Source: Hemileia vastatrix | Lineage: Eukaryota; Basidiomycota; Pucciniomycetes; Pucciniales; Zaghouaniaceae | Length of the DNA: 64,000 nucleotides | Direction: 5' to 3' | Assembly (NCBI GenBank): GCA_030280995.1 | Contig: JASXTE010000014.1 | Location: forward strand, 7,082,156-7,146,155 | Shown: positions 25,801 through 36,952 of the stretch, piece after piece | Layout of the letters: each line of letters opens with the position of its first letter | Numbering within the stretch: position 1 is the first letter of the stretch | Notes under the pieces: generated by a model | Told to the model about the DNA's origin: nothing | The model's database searches: none | What the model saw: the letters and a program-made list of their open reading frames with translations, nothing else | Position numbers and translations under genes: made by a program

Positions 25801-27167
25801 GGGGTCAACGATTATTGGCTCATTCATGTGCAGGTGATATTGGTGATAGAGAAGTCCCTATTGATGTTATATTAATCGATTTTAAAGAGGAAGTCTGGGG
25901 TCAGACTGGTTTTTATTTTTTGTTAGTCAAATATTTGTTGACTTTAGAGAGGCCAGAAGATTGTGAAGACGATGAATGGGTGGCTATCAAGAGGAAGTCA
26001 TCTACGTTTTACCTATCTGGTCGACGTTTAATGAGGAGAAGGTATCCAAATCCTCAAGTAGTTATAACTCAAGAGAAGGGGCAAGAATTAGTTTTGAAAT
26101 CACTGCATGAAGATCTCGGGCATAGAGGCGTTGGAGAAACATTTAGAAGAATTTCTGATCGATTTTGGTGGCCTGGCATGAAGATGGCTGTTAAACAGTG
26201 GGTTCAGTCATGCGAAGAATGTCAAAGACAAAGTTATTTAAGGCCAAAAGAACCTGGACGCGCGACCGGTGAATATACGCTCTTTGGGAGAGTTAGTTTA
26301 GATTCCGTTCATATAAAAGAGGGACAGTATAAATATTTAATTGTAGCCAGAGATGATTTATCTGGTGGGGTAGAGGTAGCGCCTCTTATTAATTTAACTG
26401 CCAAAAATGTGGCAGAATTTTTTTTGAATAATTGGGTATATAGGTATGGGGTGATGAAGTTGGTAACGGTAGATGGAGGTCCTGAATTTGGGACAGAGTT
26501 TAAAGAGGCCGTATTGAAAGTTGGATCAAAGGTTAGGGTAGCAACCCCATATTAACCTGAAGCTGAAGGCATGGTTGAAAGAGGGCATCAAGTTATTAAG
26601 GATGCTTTAGTTAAAATGTGTGGGACAAGTGCCAAAAAGTGGAGGCACTATTTACTTTTAGTTTTATTTGCTGATCAAATCACTGCCAAAAGGACGACTG
26701 GATTTTTACCTTATGAACTTGTTTTTGGACAGAAAGCAGTTTTACCGGTTGATTTAGAAGCTGAATCATATCTTGGAGTTGACTGGGACATGGTCAAAAC
26801 TACTGAAGAATTATTGTGTGCAAGAATGATGCAGCTAGAAAAGAAAGAAGAATATTTAGAAAAGGCATATTCGCGGATGATGAAGATCAGAAATCAATCA
26901 GTTAGATATTGGGATGAGCGGTTGGCACATCGATTAAGGAAACCTTTGAACCCAGGTGATATGGTCCTGGTGTATAATAAGAGTTTGGAAAGTCAGTGGG
27001 GAAAAATGTTTGCAGATTGGTGGAATGGACTGTATAAAATCAAGGAGCAAGTTTCCGGCGGTTCATATGTGTTAGAAGAGTTGGATGGAGCAGTATTAAA
27101 GAAGAGGGTAGCGGCCAATCAAGTGAAGCGTTTCTATCCTAGAGGCACCAGGAGTGCCGAAGTCTAA
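22878..27167 (+). pseudogene. E pol: RT, RNase H, integrase, two in-frame stops
   Basis: One reading frame runs from about 22878 to 27167, with only two stops: TGA at 23370-23372 and TAA at 26553-26555. The largest open part is 23502-26555. Counting codons from 23502: RT with NGKLRVVHDLRELNRVT near 228-247 and active site FIDDG near 333; RNase H with LAVDSSQVAAGAFLSQ near 500 and a DGLTRR end near 625; integrase zinc finger H-x3-H and C-x2-C near 868-910; core DSVH near 934 and VDGGPEFG near 990; the third acidic residue follows the second stop, in GMVERGH. No clear protease triad is visible. The region 22878-23490 is odd: it is built from a 150-bp duplication and hairpin modules. Confidence 0.85.
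23196..23490 (+). repeat. 150-bp tandem duplication in E
   Basis: 23196-23345 and 23346-23490 are two copies of one unit. Each unit holds two hairpin modules and AAAATCTTATCAAAA. The first copy has CGA where the second has the TGA stop at 23370, so it shows the ancestral codon. Confidence 0.85.
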
Positions 27168-28078
27168 CTCCGAAATGAGGATAAACTACAATTTTAATGA
27201 CTTTTATTAAATTTATACCTCCACAACGAGGATAAACTATGATATCAACAAAATTTTATGATGACCTCCGCAACGAGGATAAACTATCTTCTTTTTTATC
27301 AAATTACTTTACTATCGTTACATTGTATATGGTCGAAGAAACTATGATGAAACTTAACGAAATTCAAGAAGCCCTTCTTTGAAATTTTCAAAAAAAAAAC
27401 TTAAAATTCTTTAAATATGGGTGAAGATAGTGTTGGAAAATTTTTTAAAATTTTTTGGAAGAAGTGTTCACAGGGGAACCTTCTTAATTTAATATTGGCA
27501 AGTGTGGGGGTAATTGATGGGCTGGCTGCTCTATACACAATTACCCCATAATGTTCGTTTCCAAAATTTTCCCTGTTTCTAGTTGAATCCTGGCTTTGTC
27601 TTTTAATTTTAGGAAGTCCACTAAGACTATAAACTGGAACAAATCAAGAGACACCGCTCTCAACGCCGGATTCAAGATTCTTTTTATTTTATTTTGTTTT
27701 TGATTTTTTATGTAGATTGTGATTTCTTTTCTTTAATTTATATTATGAATTATTGTAAAGGTGATGCTCACTGGTGGTCTCTAATCATTTTTATAAATTG
27801 GAGGGAGCCCACCCAGTGATCATCATTATAAAAATCATCTTCTAAAAACTTTCATTTATTTTCTTTTCAATTTCTCAAAATTGTGTAACCACATCAAGTT
27901 GCACTTGGATGTGGGTATGATGTCGAGGGTATGGCTCATCAAATGGCCGGGGGGCATCTTTTAAAATTTTATTTTAAAAAAAAATTTTTATTACTTTTTT
28001 CTTTTCACATTCGTTTATCTTTCTTTAAAAATTAAATTTTAACTTTTATTTCAAAAACTTTCAAAACTAAAAACAAAT

Positions 28079-28230
28079 TTTAAAAAAAAAAAATAAAATA
28101 AAATAAATAAATAAAAATAAAAAAATAAAAAATAAAAATAAAAAATAAATAAATAAAAATAAAAAAATAAAAATAAAATAAAAATAAAATAATAAAATAA
28201 AAAAATAAAATAAAATAAAATTAATTAATT
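28079..28230 (+). repeat. A-rich simple repeat (TAAAA/TAAA)
   Basis: Almost pure A with T every three to five bases, ending in TTAATTAATTAATTAA. Low complexity, no coding potential. Confidence 0.9.
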
Positions 28231-28367
28231 AATTAAACCAAAATTATTATATTTCTTAGTTTTATTTTTCAGTCTTCATTCTTTTTAGTTTTATTCATTT
28301 ATTTTAGACAGGAAACAGGGTCTAGGGGAACTCAATACCTATGGGATTTTACTTCAAGACAGCTGTT

Positions 28368-29109
28368 AGTCCTCCAAGACTTTAAACTGGCTACTGTTCA
28401 AGACGTTCCTTAAGGGTTTCATACGAATTTCAGAGCTGTTAGTCCTCCAAGACTTTAAACTGGCTAATTTTCAAGACTGTCATTAAAGATTTTATATTGG
28501 AGCTGTTAGTCCTTCAAGACTTTAAACTGAATTTCAAGGATGATCAAGATTTTATGGATATTTTCGGAGACGGATTTCTTTTTATATAAATCAAATGTTA
28601 GGTCCACCAAGACCTTAAACTGGAGTGTTATCAAATGTTAGGTCCACCAAGACCCTAAACTGGACTATTATCAAGCTGTTGGGTCCACCATGACCTTAAA
28701 CTGGATTTCTTATTGATTAAACGTTTGGTCCACCATGACTTTAAACTGGTAGTTCATTCATTGTTTAGTCCACTATGACTTTAAACTGGAAAATTAATAT
28801 CTGCAGGATAATTCAACATTCATTGGTCCACTATGGCCTTATACTAGATTACTTGTCGATCAAATGTTTGGTCCACTATGACATTAAACTGGATTATCAA
28901 ATTTATTCAATCTTTGGTCAAGCCTAGGCCTTACTTAGGAATATATCAAGTTATTTATGCACCTAAATGATCTTTGGTCCACCAAGACCATAAACTGGCA
29001 ATTGATTATATGTTTGGTCCACCAAGACTTTAAACTGGAATGTCAATCTTGTTTGGATAACTCAATTCAATCTTTTATTTTATCACTGTCCACTAAGACT
29101 CTAAACTGG
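28368..29109 (+). repeat. Main cluster of 23-nt hairpin modules in E
   Basis: About 14 copies start at 28368, 28441, 28508, 28601, 28641, 28682, 28727, 28767, 28825, 28870, 28916 (degenerate), 28976, 29016 and 29087. Spacing is 40-75 bp and the spacers are unrelated. The form is RGTC, loop CACCAA or CTCCAA or CACTAT, GACY, then a base and TAAACTGG. Stems AGTC/GACT and GGTC/GACC alternate, keeping pairing. One more copy lies at 27615. Confidence 0.9.
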
Positions 29110-29767
29110 TTATTCAATTATTTCTGGAATTGGGTGCTGATAAGCTTTAGGAGGTTGAAATTTTAGGTGGTGATGATGCTAAGGAAAGCATAATGGTTAA
29201 TTAGGTGAAATTTGTGGCGCTTTAACATGGTCTAAAGTTAATATTATTATTGGAAGCCTGGCAAAAGTATTTTATGGGTTTGCTGTATAGCAAAGTTTGA
29301 AAATTGTGATGAAGGAATCAGAAGTTAGGATGGTAGTTGGATTTTAGGGAATGATTTTTTTAGTGCCTCATAGTTAGGCCATTTTTTTTGGTGTGAAGCT
29401 TGGAGGACCTTATGGCGAGATTGGAATCATAGAATTCGGCTCAGTGGGGGGCCCTATGAGGTTGGAATCAGGAGTATTCGGCTCATAGGAAGATCCACTC
29501 TCTCAATGCTGTGACAAGAAGGAAGACTGGTTAATGGGAGTCTGAAGGGATTCAAACCTTGCTCTCGTAGTGGAATCATCACAAGATTTATATTATTTTA
29601 TTTTATGTTATATCAAGCCAGAGAAGAAGAAAGAACGTTTTTATTATAAAGAATTAAAAGAAGACCAGCTAAAACAAATTTATCAAATTATTTTATTAGA
29701 AAAGATAATTCTTTTGGAATTGCTCAACCACTTATGCAAAGTTATAAGAATGGGGATATTCTCAATT

Positions 29768-29777
29768 GGAGGGAGGA
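29768..29777 (+). promoter_or_regulatory. E polypurine tract
   Basis: GGAGGGAGGA directly precedes the 3' LTR and is the expected plus-strand primer. Element Z has AGGGAGGA in the same position. Confidence 0.85.
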
Positions 29778-30942
29778 TGTGGTAGCCTAAAGTTTAGTAT
29801 GGCACCTAAGTACGTAAATGGAGTTATTACGGTGTGCAAGATTGGCGTTATTATTTTTTTATATATAAAAGGGTTTTATTTAATTTAATTGAGTTTTAAA
29901 TATGAAGAAATTGGTCAAGAGCAAATGCCTACGCGAAAACAATTTATTTTACAGAGAAAACTTATTTTTACGGTCTGAAGATTTTATAAGTATCAAGTCG
30001 AGTCACTCAAGAACCTTGGGAAATTTTCCCAGAATTTTTACTATTTTTCTTATATTTTTTTTAAATGAATTTTAAAGTTTTATAGAAATACTTACGTTTT
30101 TAGAAATTACTTAACTTTGATGAATTTTCACGGGTTGATTAGAGCTGCGCAGACTACAAAAAATAGTTTGGAATGTAAAGGGGAAGTGGCTCTATTATGT
30201 GTAATTTTTCTAGATTTTTTATTATAGTTTTAAAGGTTCTAATTGAGTCCGGACGGACTCCCCTTCGACTTTGTTTGGACTCCGTACGGACTCCGTTCGG
30301 ACTCCGCTTCGACTCCATATGGACTCCGCTTTGACTCCGTACGGGCTCCAGATTGACTCTGGGAGAGCTTTGGAGGGTAAAACTTAGGCACGTGACTACA
30401 AATACTTAAGCGCCTCTCAAACTCGAAATTGAGGGGGGGGGACACATCATACAGCTTAATCTTTAACCACCACGGTCTCATTTTTTTATTACTCAACAAA
30501 TTAAATAAGTTATAATACCCTTATAACATTATTATTTTTACATAACATTTTAGAAATACAATTCAACAGTTTAAATAAACTCATATAGGGTATCATTTGA
30601 AAGGTCTTCTTCACTGGGACTTGATTATTGCTGTCTCATAAAAACTCAAATTATAATAAAAACATAAAAGTCAATCTTCACAGATCTTTCACTGGTACAC
30701 CTTAATTGTTGTAATCAGTATTTCTTTCTCAACAGCTAATTTTATTTAAATCTCAATAAGAGTTAAACATATTAGAGTTTCATTATTTTTTATCAATCAG
30801 ATCCAAGTAGACTGGTTAGCTTAGTGATTTAGAATACCCATTTTGTTATTTTTATTGGAAGGACGGGGTTTTCAGCTAAATCCACATATCTCCTCCGGAT
30901 TCTGCTTACAGCAAGGCAACTGTAAGAGTTTACCTCACCATA
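29778..30942 (+). repeat. E 3' LTR
   Basis: It begins TGTGGTAGCCTAAAG and ends TACCTCACCATA, and is followed by the GCAG duplication. It is one base longer than the 5' LTR because of a longer G run near 30432. Confidence 0.92.
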
Positions 30943-31431
30943 GCAGTATGTTGCCAGTTTACAGAAGACATTACTGGCATAAAAGACACCAAATTTGAAA
31001 ATTTTTATTTTTATACATTTGAGTAGCCAAATCAAGTTTCCTAATTAAGAAAAATTTATCTTTCAAGGTGCATTTTTAATATTTTCAAATTTATAGTGCA
31101 TATATTCCACTTTCAAGTGATTTAAAGTGTTTTTTTTTCCATAAAACCATGAGAACAGCAGCTTTAAGTCTACTTAAAAATTAAGTAGCCTTATTTTTAA
31201 TGTTCTTAAGATTCTACTGACATATTCCAGCATAATACTAAGTACATAAGACTTATAAAAGGTGGATATATGTGTGTATATAAGGTATTATAATGGCATA
31301 TATTGTGTTTAATCATTGATTTCACTTATGTATACAACTTATGTACCTTTACTTATTGTTTCAATGTGTACTACATGTGTTTAACACATTTTATAGCAAG
31401 TCCTTACTCATTCCTGGGAATATCCAGGCTG
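30943..31431 (-). repeat. Probable C 3' LTR remnant
   Basis: It ends on the plus strand with CCTGGGAATATCCAGGCTGACA. The A-type LTR end is similar (CTGGGGATACCTAGGCTGAC). Next to it lies CTCTCCCACCC, the complement of a polypurine tract, and then the C pol genes. The outer LTR end is not clear; E is inserted in or next to it. Confidence 0.55.
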
Positions 31432-31603
31432 ACACTCTCCCACCCAAAAAAACCATTAAAAAATGATAAAATATACATTTTATTTTTTTATTTTTTAAGT
31501 ATTTAGAAAAATATGTAGCATTAAAGAGTAGCTCTTTAAAGAAATAAAACATAATAAAGTTATGAGTACTGGTATACAAAAACTCAACTTGTTAAACAGA
31601 ATT

Positions 31604-32923
31604 TTATTTCCATTTATATTTCTTAAGGAGGGAGGGTAGATTTGAAATTTCTTTTTCAGATATCCACTTATCAAATTCATTTGATTTTCCCTTATGTCTT
31701 TGCAAATACTCAGTTCCTTTCTCTTTAGTAAGGATTATTATCTTGAGTATTTTTTCAATCTCTGATTTTTCCACAAGCTCTTCAGCCTGTTTCATAGGAC
31801 CTGCCCTTCTTTTTGGAAACAATTCAGGATCATTTGCATGGTAAGGTTTTAATAATGAGATAGGGAAAACTGGATGTTTTCTATCATATGGGGCATATAA
31901 TATGAGTTCCACAGCATTATTACCAACCATTTTGCTTACTACTAAAGGTCCTACAAAGGGATCCTTCAATTTAACATTACCTTGTAAGTTAAAATTTAGT
32001 GTTGAAATTAGGACTTCATCTCCTTTTTTGAATTCAAATTCTTTATGAGATTTATCCTACATTTTCTTTTCATATTTAAATGCTTTTTGGATGCATTCCT
32101 CTGCATGCTTTCTACAAATTTGTTGCATATGAAAAAAGGATTTAGTACCAGGGTTTATATCTAACCTTGGTAATTTATTAAATGTTTTACTGGGGTTTTT
32201 GGAACATATCCCAGCCAGAGCTCAAATGTTTTTTTCTTTTACAGAATGATTAGTGCTATTAGCAAATTCAAGACCAGAAATTAATGTTACCCATTCATGT
32301 GTGAGCTCCTCATTGTCTTTGTATTTTATTCCCAAGGCACAATATTGTCTGATCATATCTTCCAGAGTCTGTATCATTCTCTCAGCCAGCCCATCAGTTT
32401 GTGGATAGTGTGCTGTAGACAATGTCAATTGATAACCTGATACTTCCATCAAATATGTCCAGAACTCTCAAGTAAGTTTAGGGTCTCTATCAGAGATTAT
32501 GACTTTGGAGAACATATTAGTATTCATCATTTGAGCCCACCATATCAATGCCAAGTCTTTTGCAGATACCTCTTTATGGGTAGGGCTAAACTTAAACATT
32601 TTGGTTAGTCTATCCACTATTACCAAACAAGAATTTGGGCTTTCTTTACCTGCTAATGGAAAGCCAGTGACAAAGTCCATGTTTATAATTTTGAATGGAG
32701 CTTTTGGCTGCTCTATTTGTTGTAACAACCCAGATCTCTTCTCAGTCAATCTTTTAGATTTTTGACAAGAGTCACATGTGTCAAAGTATTTTTGTACATA
32801 TTCTTTCATGTTTATCCACCAGGCTGTATTTTTAACTCTAGTTAATGTTTTTATTAAATCAAAATGACCATCTAATATGTCATCATGACAAGTACTTAGC
32901 ATTAACTTTTTCATAGAAGATGG
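31604..32923 (-). pseudogene. C integrase, GPY/F and chromodomain (broken)
   Basis: On the minus strand: a zinc-finger part with DTCDSCQKSKRLT near 32770, core IINMDFVTGFPLAGKES near 32690, IISDRDPKLT near 32480, and GLAERMIQTLEDMIR near 32370, which keeps the catalytic Glu. The GPY/F region (VGPLVVSKMVGNNAVELIL) lies near 31940. The chromodomain-like end, with TEYLQRHKGKSNEFDKWI, lies near 31690. A few stops and frameshifts separate these parts. The chromodomain is expected to direct integration to marked chromatin, as in other chromoviruses. Confidence 0.8.
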
Positions 32924-34069
32924 TGTGGCAGATAAAAGTTTAGTATGACACTTAAGTTTATCAAAAATTGATTTTTTGGGGAATGATTGATGATATTGGA
33001 AAGGCCAATCTAATTTTAAAATGTTTATATTAAATAAATAAAGTCTTAAAAGTGGTTAAAAAGGGATAAACTTACAGGTCAAGATTTAACATTTAATTAC
33101 CATGTAGAAATTGCAATATAGGTTTAAAAGTGCATGGAAATTAAATTCAGGAGTCTTATGAACCTTTAAAGAATTTATCTTGAATTTTTACTATTTTTCT
33201 ACTTTTTTTAATAATTATATAAAGTATTTTTGATTATTTATGAATTTTAATAATTTGCTTAACTTTGAAAATTATTTGCTAGGTGAATAGGGATGTGCAC
33301 ACTACAAAAATTTGAATGGAATATAAAGGAGAAGTATGTCTCTATTCTGGTATTTTTCTAGATTTTTTATTTATATTTTAAAGGTTCTAATTAAGTCTGG
33401 AACTCCATAAAAGCTCTGAAATACTCCAGAAATGCTCTGTAAAAGCTCCAGATATCTCCAGTTGAGCTCTGGACAAGCTTGGGAATTCTCCAGTTAGGAA
33501 AAGTAGGGCATGTGACATATTATGCATATAAATCCTGTAGACTCAAAATTAGACAGCATCTAACAAATTTTATCTTAAAAATCATCTTATAACAACCCAC
33601 CACACCAAAAAAATTAATAACAATCATTAATTATTTTTATAACAAATTATAAAATTATAATACCCTTATAAAGATAACATTAATACATAAACTTTTATTA
33701 GTTTCACTCATCATTCTAAAAAATAAATTATAGGCTACCATTATAAAGGTCTTATCACCAGTTATTAGATTTTAATAACTAAATCCTATAAAATAAAAGC
33801 TTCATAAAAGATATATTATTCAATCATTTATATGACTTTTCTAAATGCAGCTTCACTGTTCTGTTTTTAAACCTCAATATTATAAACACTGATTCTACAT
33901 CTCAACACTATTAATTAAAGTTAGTTTTTTGGTCATTTCTAATCAAGTAGAGGTTATAGCTTAGATAATTGTGAACTCTTTATTTACTTAAAGGAACAGG
34001 GTTATCTTTGGTTTATCCAACTCCCTTGGATTCTGCTTAAAGCAAGGCAGCTGTAAGAATCTGTCTACA
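32924..34069 (+). repeat. Solo LTR related to E, inserted in C
   Basis: It starts TGTGGCAGATAAAAGTTTAG and ends CTGTAAGAATCTGTCTACA. Blocks parallel the E LTR: AGTTTAGTATG.CAC near the start, and GATTCTGCTTA.AGCAAGGC with CTGTAAGA at the end. It is plus-oriented inside minus-strand C. The flanks ATGG and ACGG are a 4-bp duplication with one mismatch, and removal restores C/D alignment. No internal element is attached. Confidence 0.8.
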
Positions 34070-34073
34070 ACGG

Positions 34074-35940
34074 TATAAATATTACATTACTTAGCTTTTT
34101 TTTGTAATATATGTATCCATCTTCAATTGACATTTTACCTTTTTCCAATGCATTTTTATATTTTGGAGGTAAATATTTTATTGATGCACTCATTGAGGCA
34201 TTTATTGGATCATTTAATATGGTTTATAATTTAGAAAAATCTTTATCAGATGAATAATTGGATAATAAATCCACATTAGAATGCAACTTTCCTTCTCTTT
34301 GAGTGATTTTCTTTCTTCCTTTGTACTATTGTACAGCTATTTGCCATCTAAACATGCATCTATAAGGTTTTTTTATGTTTAGTAATGATTTTACTGCACT
34401 GAAATCTGTTATTAATTCAAACTTCCAGTCTTCCAGATAGTAATGAAGTTTCTCCAGGGTCCACACAACAGCTAAACATTCCAGTTTGGTGGCACCTTAT
34501 CTTAATTCAGTTTTTCTCAAGGTTCTGGATATATAACAGATAGCTAATTCAGATAATTTAATATTTTTTATCTGTTTTTACTGTAAAGAAGCACTTAAAC
34601 CTGTAAATCTTGCATCAGTATACAAGAAAAAAAAGGGAGGTTAAAATCTTCCAGTCCCAATATTGGATTTGACATTAAACATTCCTTTAATTTATCAAAG
34701 GTATTATATCTTTCATTATTCCAAATGATAGCCCTATTTTTCCTGATAAATGTTTTCAAAGGAACCGCAATAGATTGGTAGTTTTTCACATACTTCCTAT
34801 AGTGTCCACACATACCTAGAAAGCTTTGAAACTCATTCACATTTTAAGGTGTATTAATATTTTTATTGCTGCCACTTTATTCTGATCAACACAAATTTTT
34901 AATCCTGATACAACATGTCCAAGTACTTTCAAGGATTGAAACCCAAACTTTCATTTCTTCAATACAATCATCATATTAATATCATCCATTTTTTGAAATA
35001 CTCTTCTCAGATAAATTTAAATGTTCATAATATGTTTTTTAAAATACTATGATGTCATCAATATAAACTAAAAGCCATACTTCAATTGTTTCCTGATGAA
35101 AAACATTATCCATCAATTTTTGGAAGACTGAAGGGGAATTCTTTGGGCCAAAAGGCATTCTCACATATTTATATATTCGCTTGTGTGTGGTTATGAGTAA
35201 GAAAGTATGAGAATTAGTTTCCACAAGAATCTGGTGGTAACATTTGTTTCCATCCAGAAAGGAAATATATTTTGCTCCTCGTAAGGTAGCATGGAAAGAA
35301 GCTATCTTTGGTAGAGGGTAAATATAATCCACATTGAATATATTTAGAGCACTGTAGTCACCACATAATGTTGTCTTATCTTCTTCATACAAGATTAAAA
35401 CTGGTGAAATAACACAATACTTAGGTTTTACGTCTAATTTTGAACAATACCCATTTCTAACAACATCTTAATGCTGGCTTCAATGTCTTTCATTTTTTCA
35501 TGAGAAGCTGGGTAAGGTGTCTCTTTCAATCCTTCAGGAATATTATCCAAATCACAACTTAAAGATATTTTCATCTCATGGTCTTTGACCAATCCTAGTT
35601 CATTTGAAACATGAGAAGATGCCATGGGAAAAGATTTTATCAGTCTCAAAATATTGTTTTCTTCAATTTTTGAGAGTTGAGGCCTGAAAGAGGCTTTTTA
35701 GATTTCATTTTCCAATTCAACCGCTTCAGAGGTGATTTGTCCACTTTGGAGTTGTTCTTCTTTAGGAAAAATGAAATAAATTGAATTTTCAGAGAATATC
35801 TTTAATTTTCTTTTTCCATTCACACATATAATGAAGCAACTATTTTCAGGATCTATTTTGATGCCTAATTTGGTCAATAAGTCATTTCTAATAATAAACC
35901 AGTCACTACAATTATTATTATCCATTACTAAAAATTCACA
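34074..35940 (-). pseudogene. C reverse transcriptase and RNase H (broken)
   Basis: On the minus strand the RT reads NDLLTKLGIKID (near 35880), YPLPKIASFHATLRGAKY (near 35300), then VRMPFGPKNSPSVFQKLMD and VYIDDIIVF (near 35050), so the catalytic YIDD remains. The thumb/RNase H join has FQSFLGMCGHYRKYVKNYQ near 34820. RNase H is damaged (34380-34620). Stops at several points make it non-functional. Confidence 0.8.
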
Positions 35941-36600
35941 TACTGCTCTTAGATATCCATTATTATATTTATATAATATATAGCAGTTTTTTATTTGCCA
36001 ATTGGAAATAATACTGAACCAAAACCCCTCTGGTTCTTTTTCTGTACAGGTTCCAGTTTTTCTTTGTACTTACTATCAAGTTTCATTAAGGTATTAACAG
36101 AGACTACACTACTTGTAGCCCATGTGTGAAGAATGGCATTCATTTCTTTTCCACATATAATAACAGGTTCTCTAATAGGTGTGTTTTTTATAAGTATCAT
36201 GAGTTACATCTTTTATTATTTCAGCTGCCTAAATGGAAGTTGAAGATGTATCTTTAAGAGATATTGCATCATTCAGGAACATCATATCCTGTTCTAATAC
36301 AAATATCTCATTTTTATCATCACATATAAGAAATCTTACTTTTACAATCCTCAATAGACTCCTCCTTTTCATCTTCATGATTACTGGGTTCAGAATCTTG
36401 TGTATTTGAAATAAAATTTATTCACTTCTTACAAGTATGACCTCTTACCCAAAGCTCATTACATTTGTAGCAAATGTTACTTTCTTGTCTTTTAGGAACA
36501 AGAGGAGCAGAAATTCTTTTTGTTCTTCTCCATTAGTAACTTTTTTTTGTAGTGGGTTTTACTACTTCAACATTTTGATTATAATGATTATAAAAAATTC
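35941..36600 (-). pseudogene. C gag-protease remnant (truncated)
   Basis: The protease region reads EMNAILHTWATSSVVS where D has LDSGAGGSVVS, so the catalytic Asp-Ser-Gly is gone. A decayed zinc-knuckle-like stretch lies near 36430-36470. The rest of gag is missing at the junction with F. Confidence 0.65.
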
Positions 36601-36952
36601 ATGACCCTGTCACATAACTGCCTTTACAACTTTGCAATTGATCTGATTCCAGATGTACCTCCTCAATTTAGTGGAATGATCCATTTTTAAATTTGGAGTC
36701 AACAGAGCTAAAGAGTTTATTGATGAAAATTTTAAAAAAAATTAGTTTCATTGAAGAATCAAAATCTCCTTGGGTGGCCCCTGTGATTTTTACAGGAAAA
36801 GAGGATGGCTCATTGAGGCCTTACATGTATTTCAGAAGTTTGAATGCGCTTAAAGTAGAAAAATAGATACCCCCTTCAACTGAATAGTGATCTGATTGAT
36901 AGTCTTCAGGGTGCAGAAACTTTCACATCCTTATATCTTAGGACAGTTTACC
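36601..36952 (+). pseudogene. F pol, first piece: start of reverse transcriptase
   Basis: It aligns with B at about 17055-17390. Readable parts are FIEESKSPWVAPVIFTGKED and SLRPYMYFRSLNAL, the RT finger region. It ends at ACAGTTTACC, where element D is inserted. The sequence resumes at 46570. The gag part of F and its 5' LTR are missing. Confidence 0.8.

Larger units (their letters stand above)
22829..27287 (+). repeat. Dispersed hairpin modules through E gag-pol and pol (stem CCTC/GAGG)
   Basis: Ten copies: 22829, 23198, 23303, 23348, 23453, 25454, 25511, 27167, 27218 and 27265. Each is 23 nt: CCTC, a 6-nt loop, GAGG, one base, then TAAACT and two more bases. The copy at 27167 has ACTC as its first stem. 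Six copies lie inside the pol frame and are read as L-[QPH]-x-E-x-K-L; four lie outside the coding region. The shared feature is therefore at nucleotide level. Confidence 0.85.
27168..29767 (+). other. E 3' non-coding domain
   Basis: There are 2.6 kb between pol and the polypurine tract without a credible gene. It holds two hairpin modules of the CCTC type, one of the AGTC type (27615), two blocks shared with element Z (27497-27553 and 27889-27958), an A-rich tract with TAAAA units (28079-28230), and the main hairpin cluster. About 29160-29767 has no recognisable feature. Such a long structured non-coding region is unusual for a Ty3/Gypsy element. Confidence 0.75.
20347..30942 (+). mobile_element. 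LTR retrotransposon E (Ty3/Gypsy type), nearly complete
   Basis: Two LTRs of 1164 and 1165 bp flank the element. A 4-bp duplication GCAG is present on both sides (20343-20346 and 30943-30946). LTR ends are TGTGGTA and TACCATA, inverted with one mismatch. The order is 5' LTR, primer site, gag, pol (RT, RNase H, integrase), a 2.6-kb non-coding 3' domain packed with hairpin modules, a polypurine tract, and the 3' LTR. By eye the LTRs differ at roughly 25 positions, so the insertion is young relative to its neighbours. Gag has a frameshift and pol has two stop codons, so this copy is not autonomous. Confidence 0.92.
31432..36600 (-). mobile_element. Chromovirus C, decayed, interrupted by an E-like LTR
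   Basis: Minus-strand Ty3/Gypsy sequence of the A/D type. It runs from chromodomain and integrase (left) through RNase H and RT to a partial gag-protease (right). It is interrupted at 32924-34069. At about 36600 it ends abruptly against element F; the upstream ORF, 5' LTR and most of gag are absent. Confidence 0.8.

Noticed and set aside
28368..29109. CRISPR-like array (23-nt repeats with unique spacers)
   Set aside because: The repeats vary in the stem, spacers range from about 17 to 50 bases, copies also lie in a coding frame, and the context is a eukaryotic LTR retrotransposon with no cas genes.
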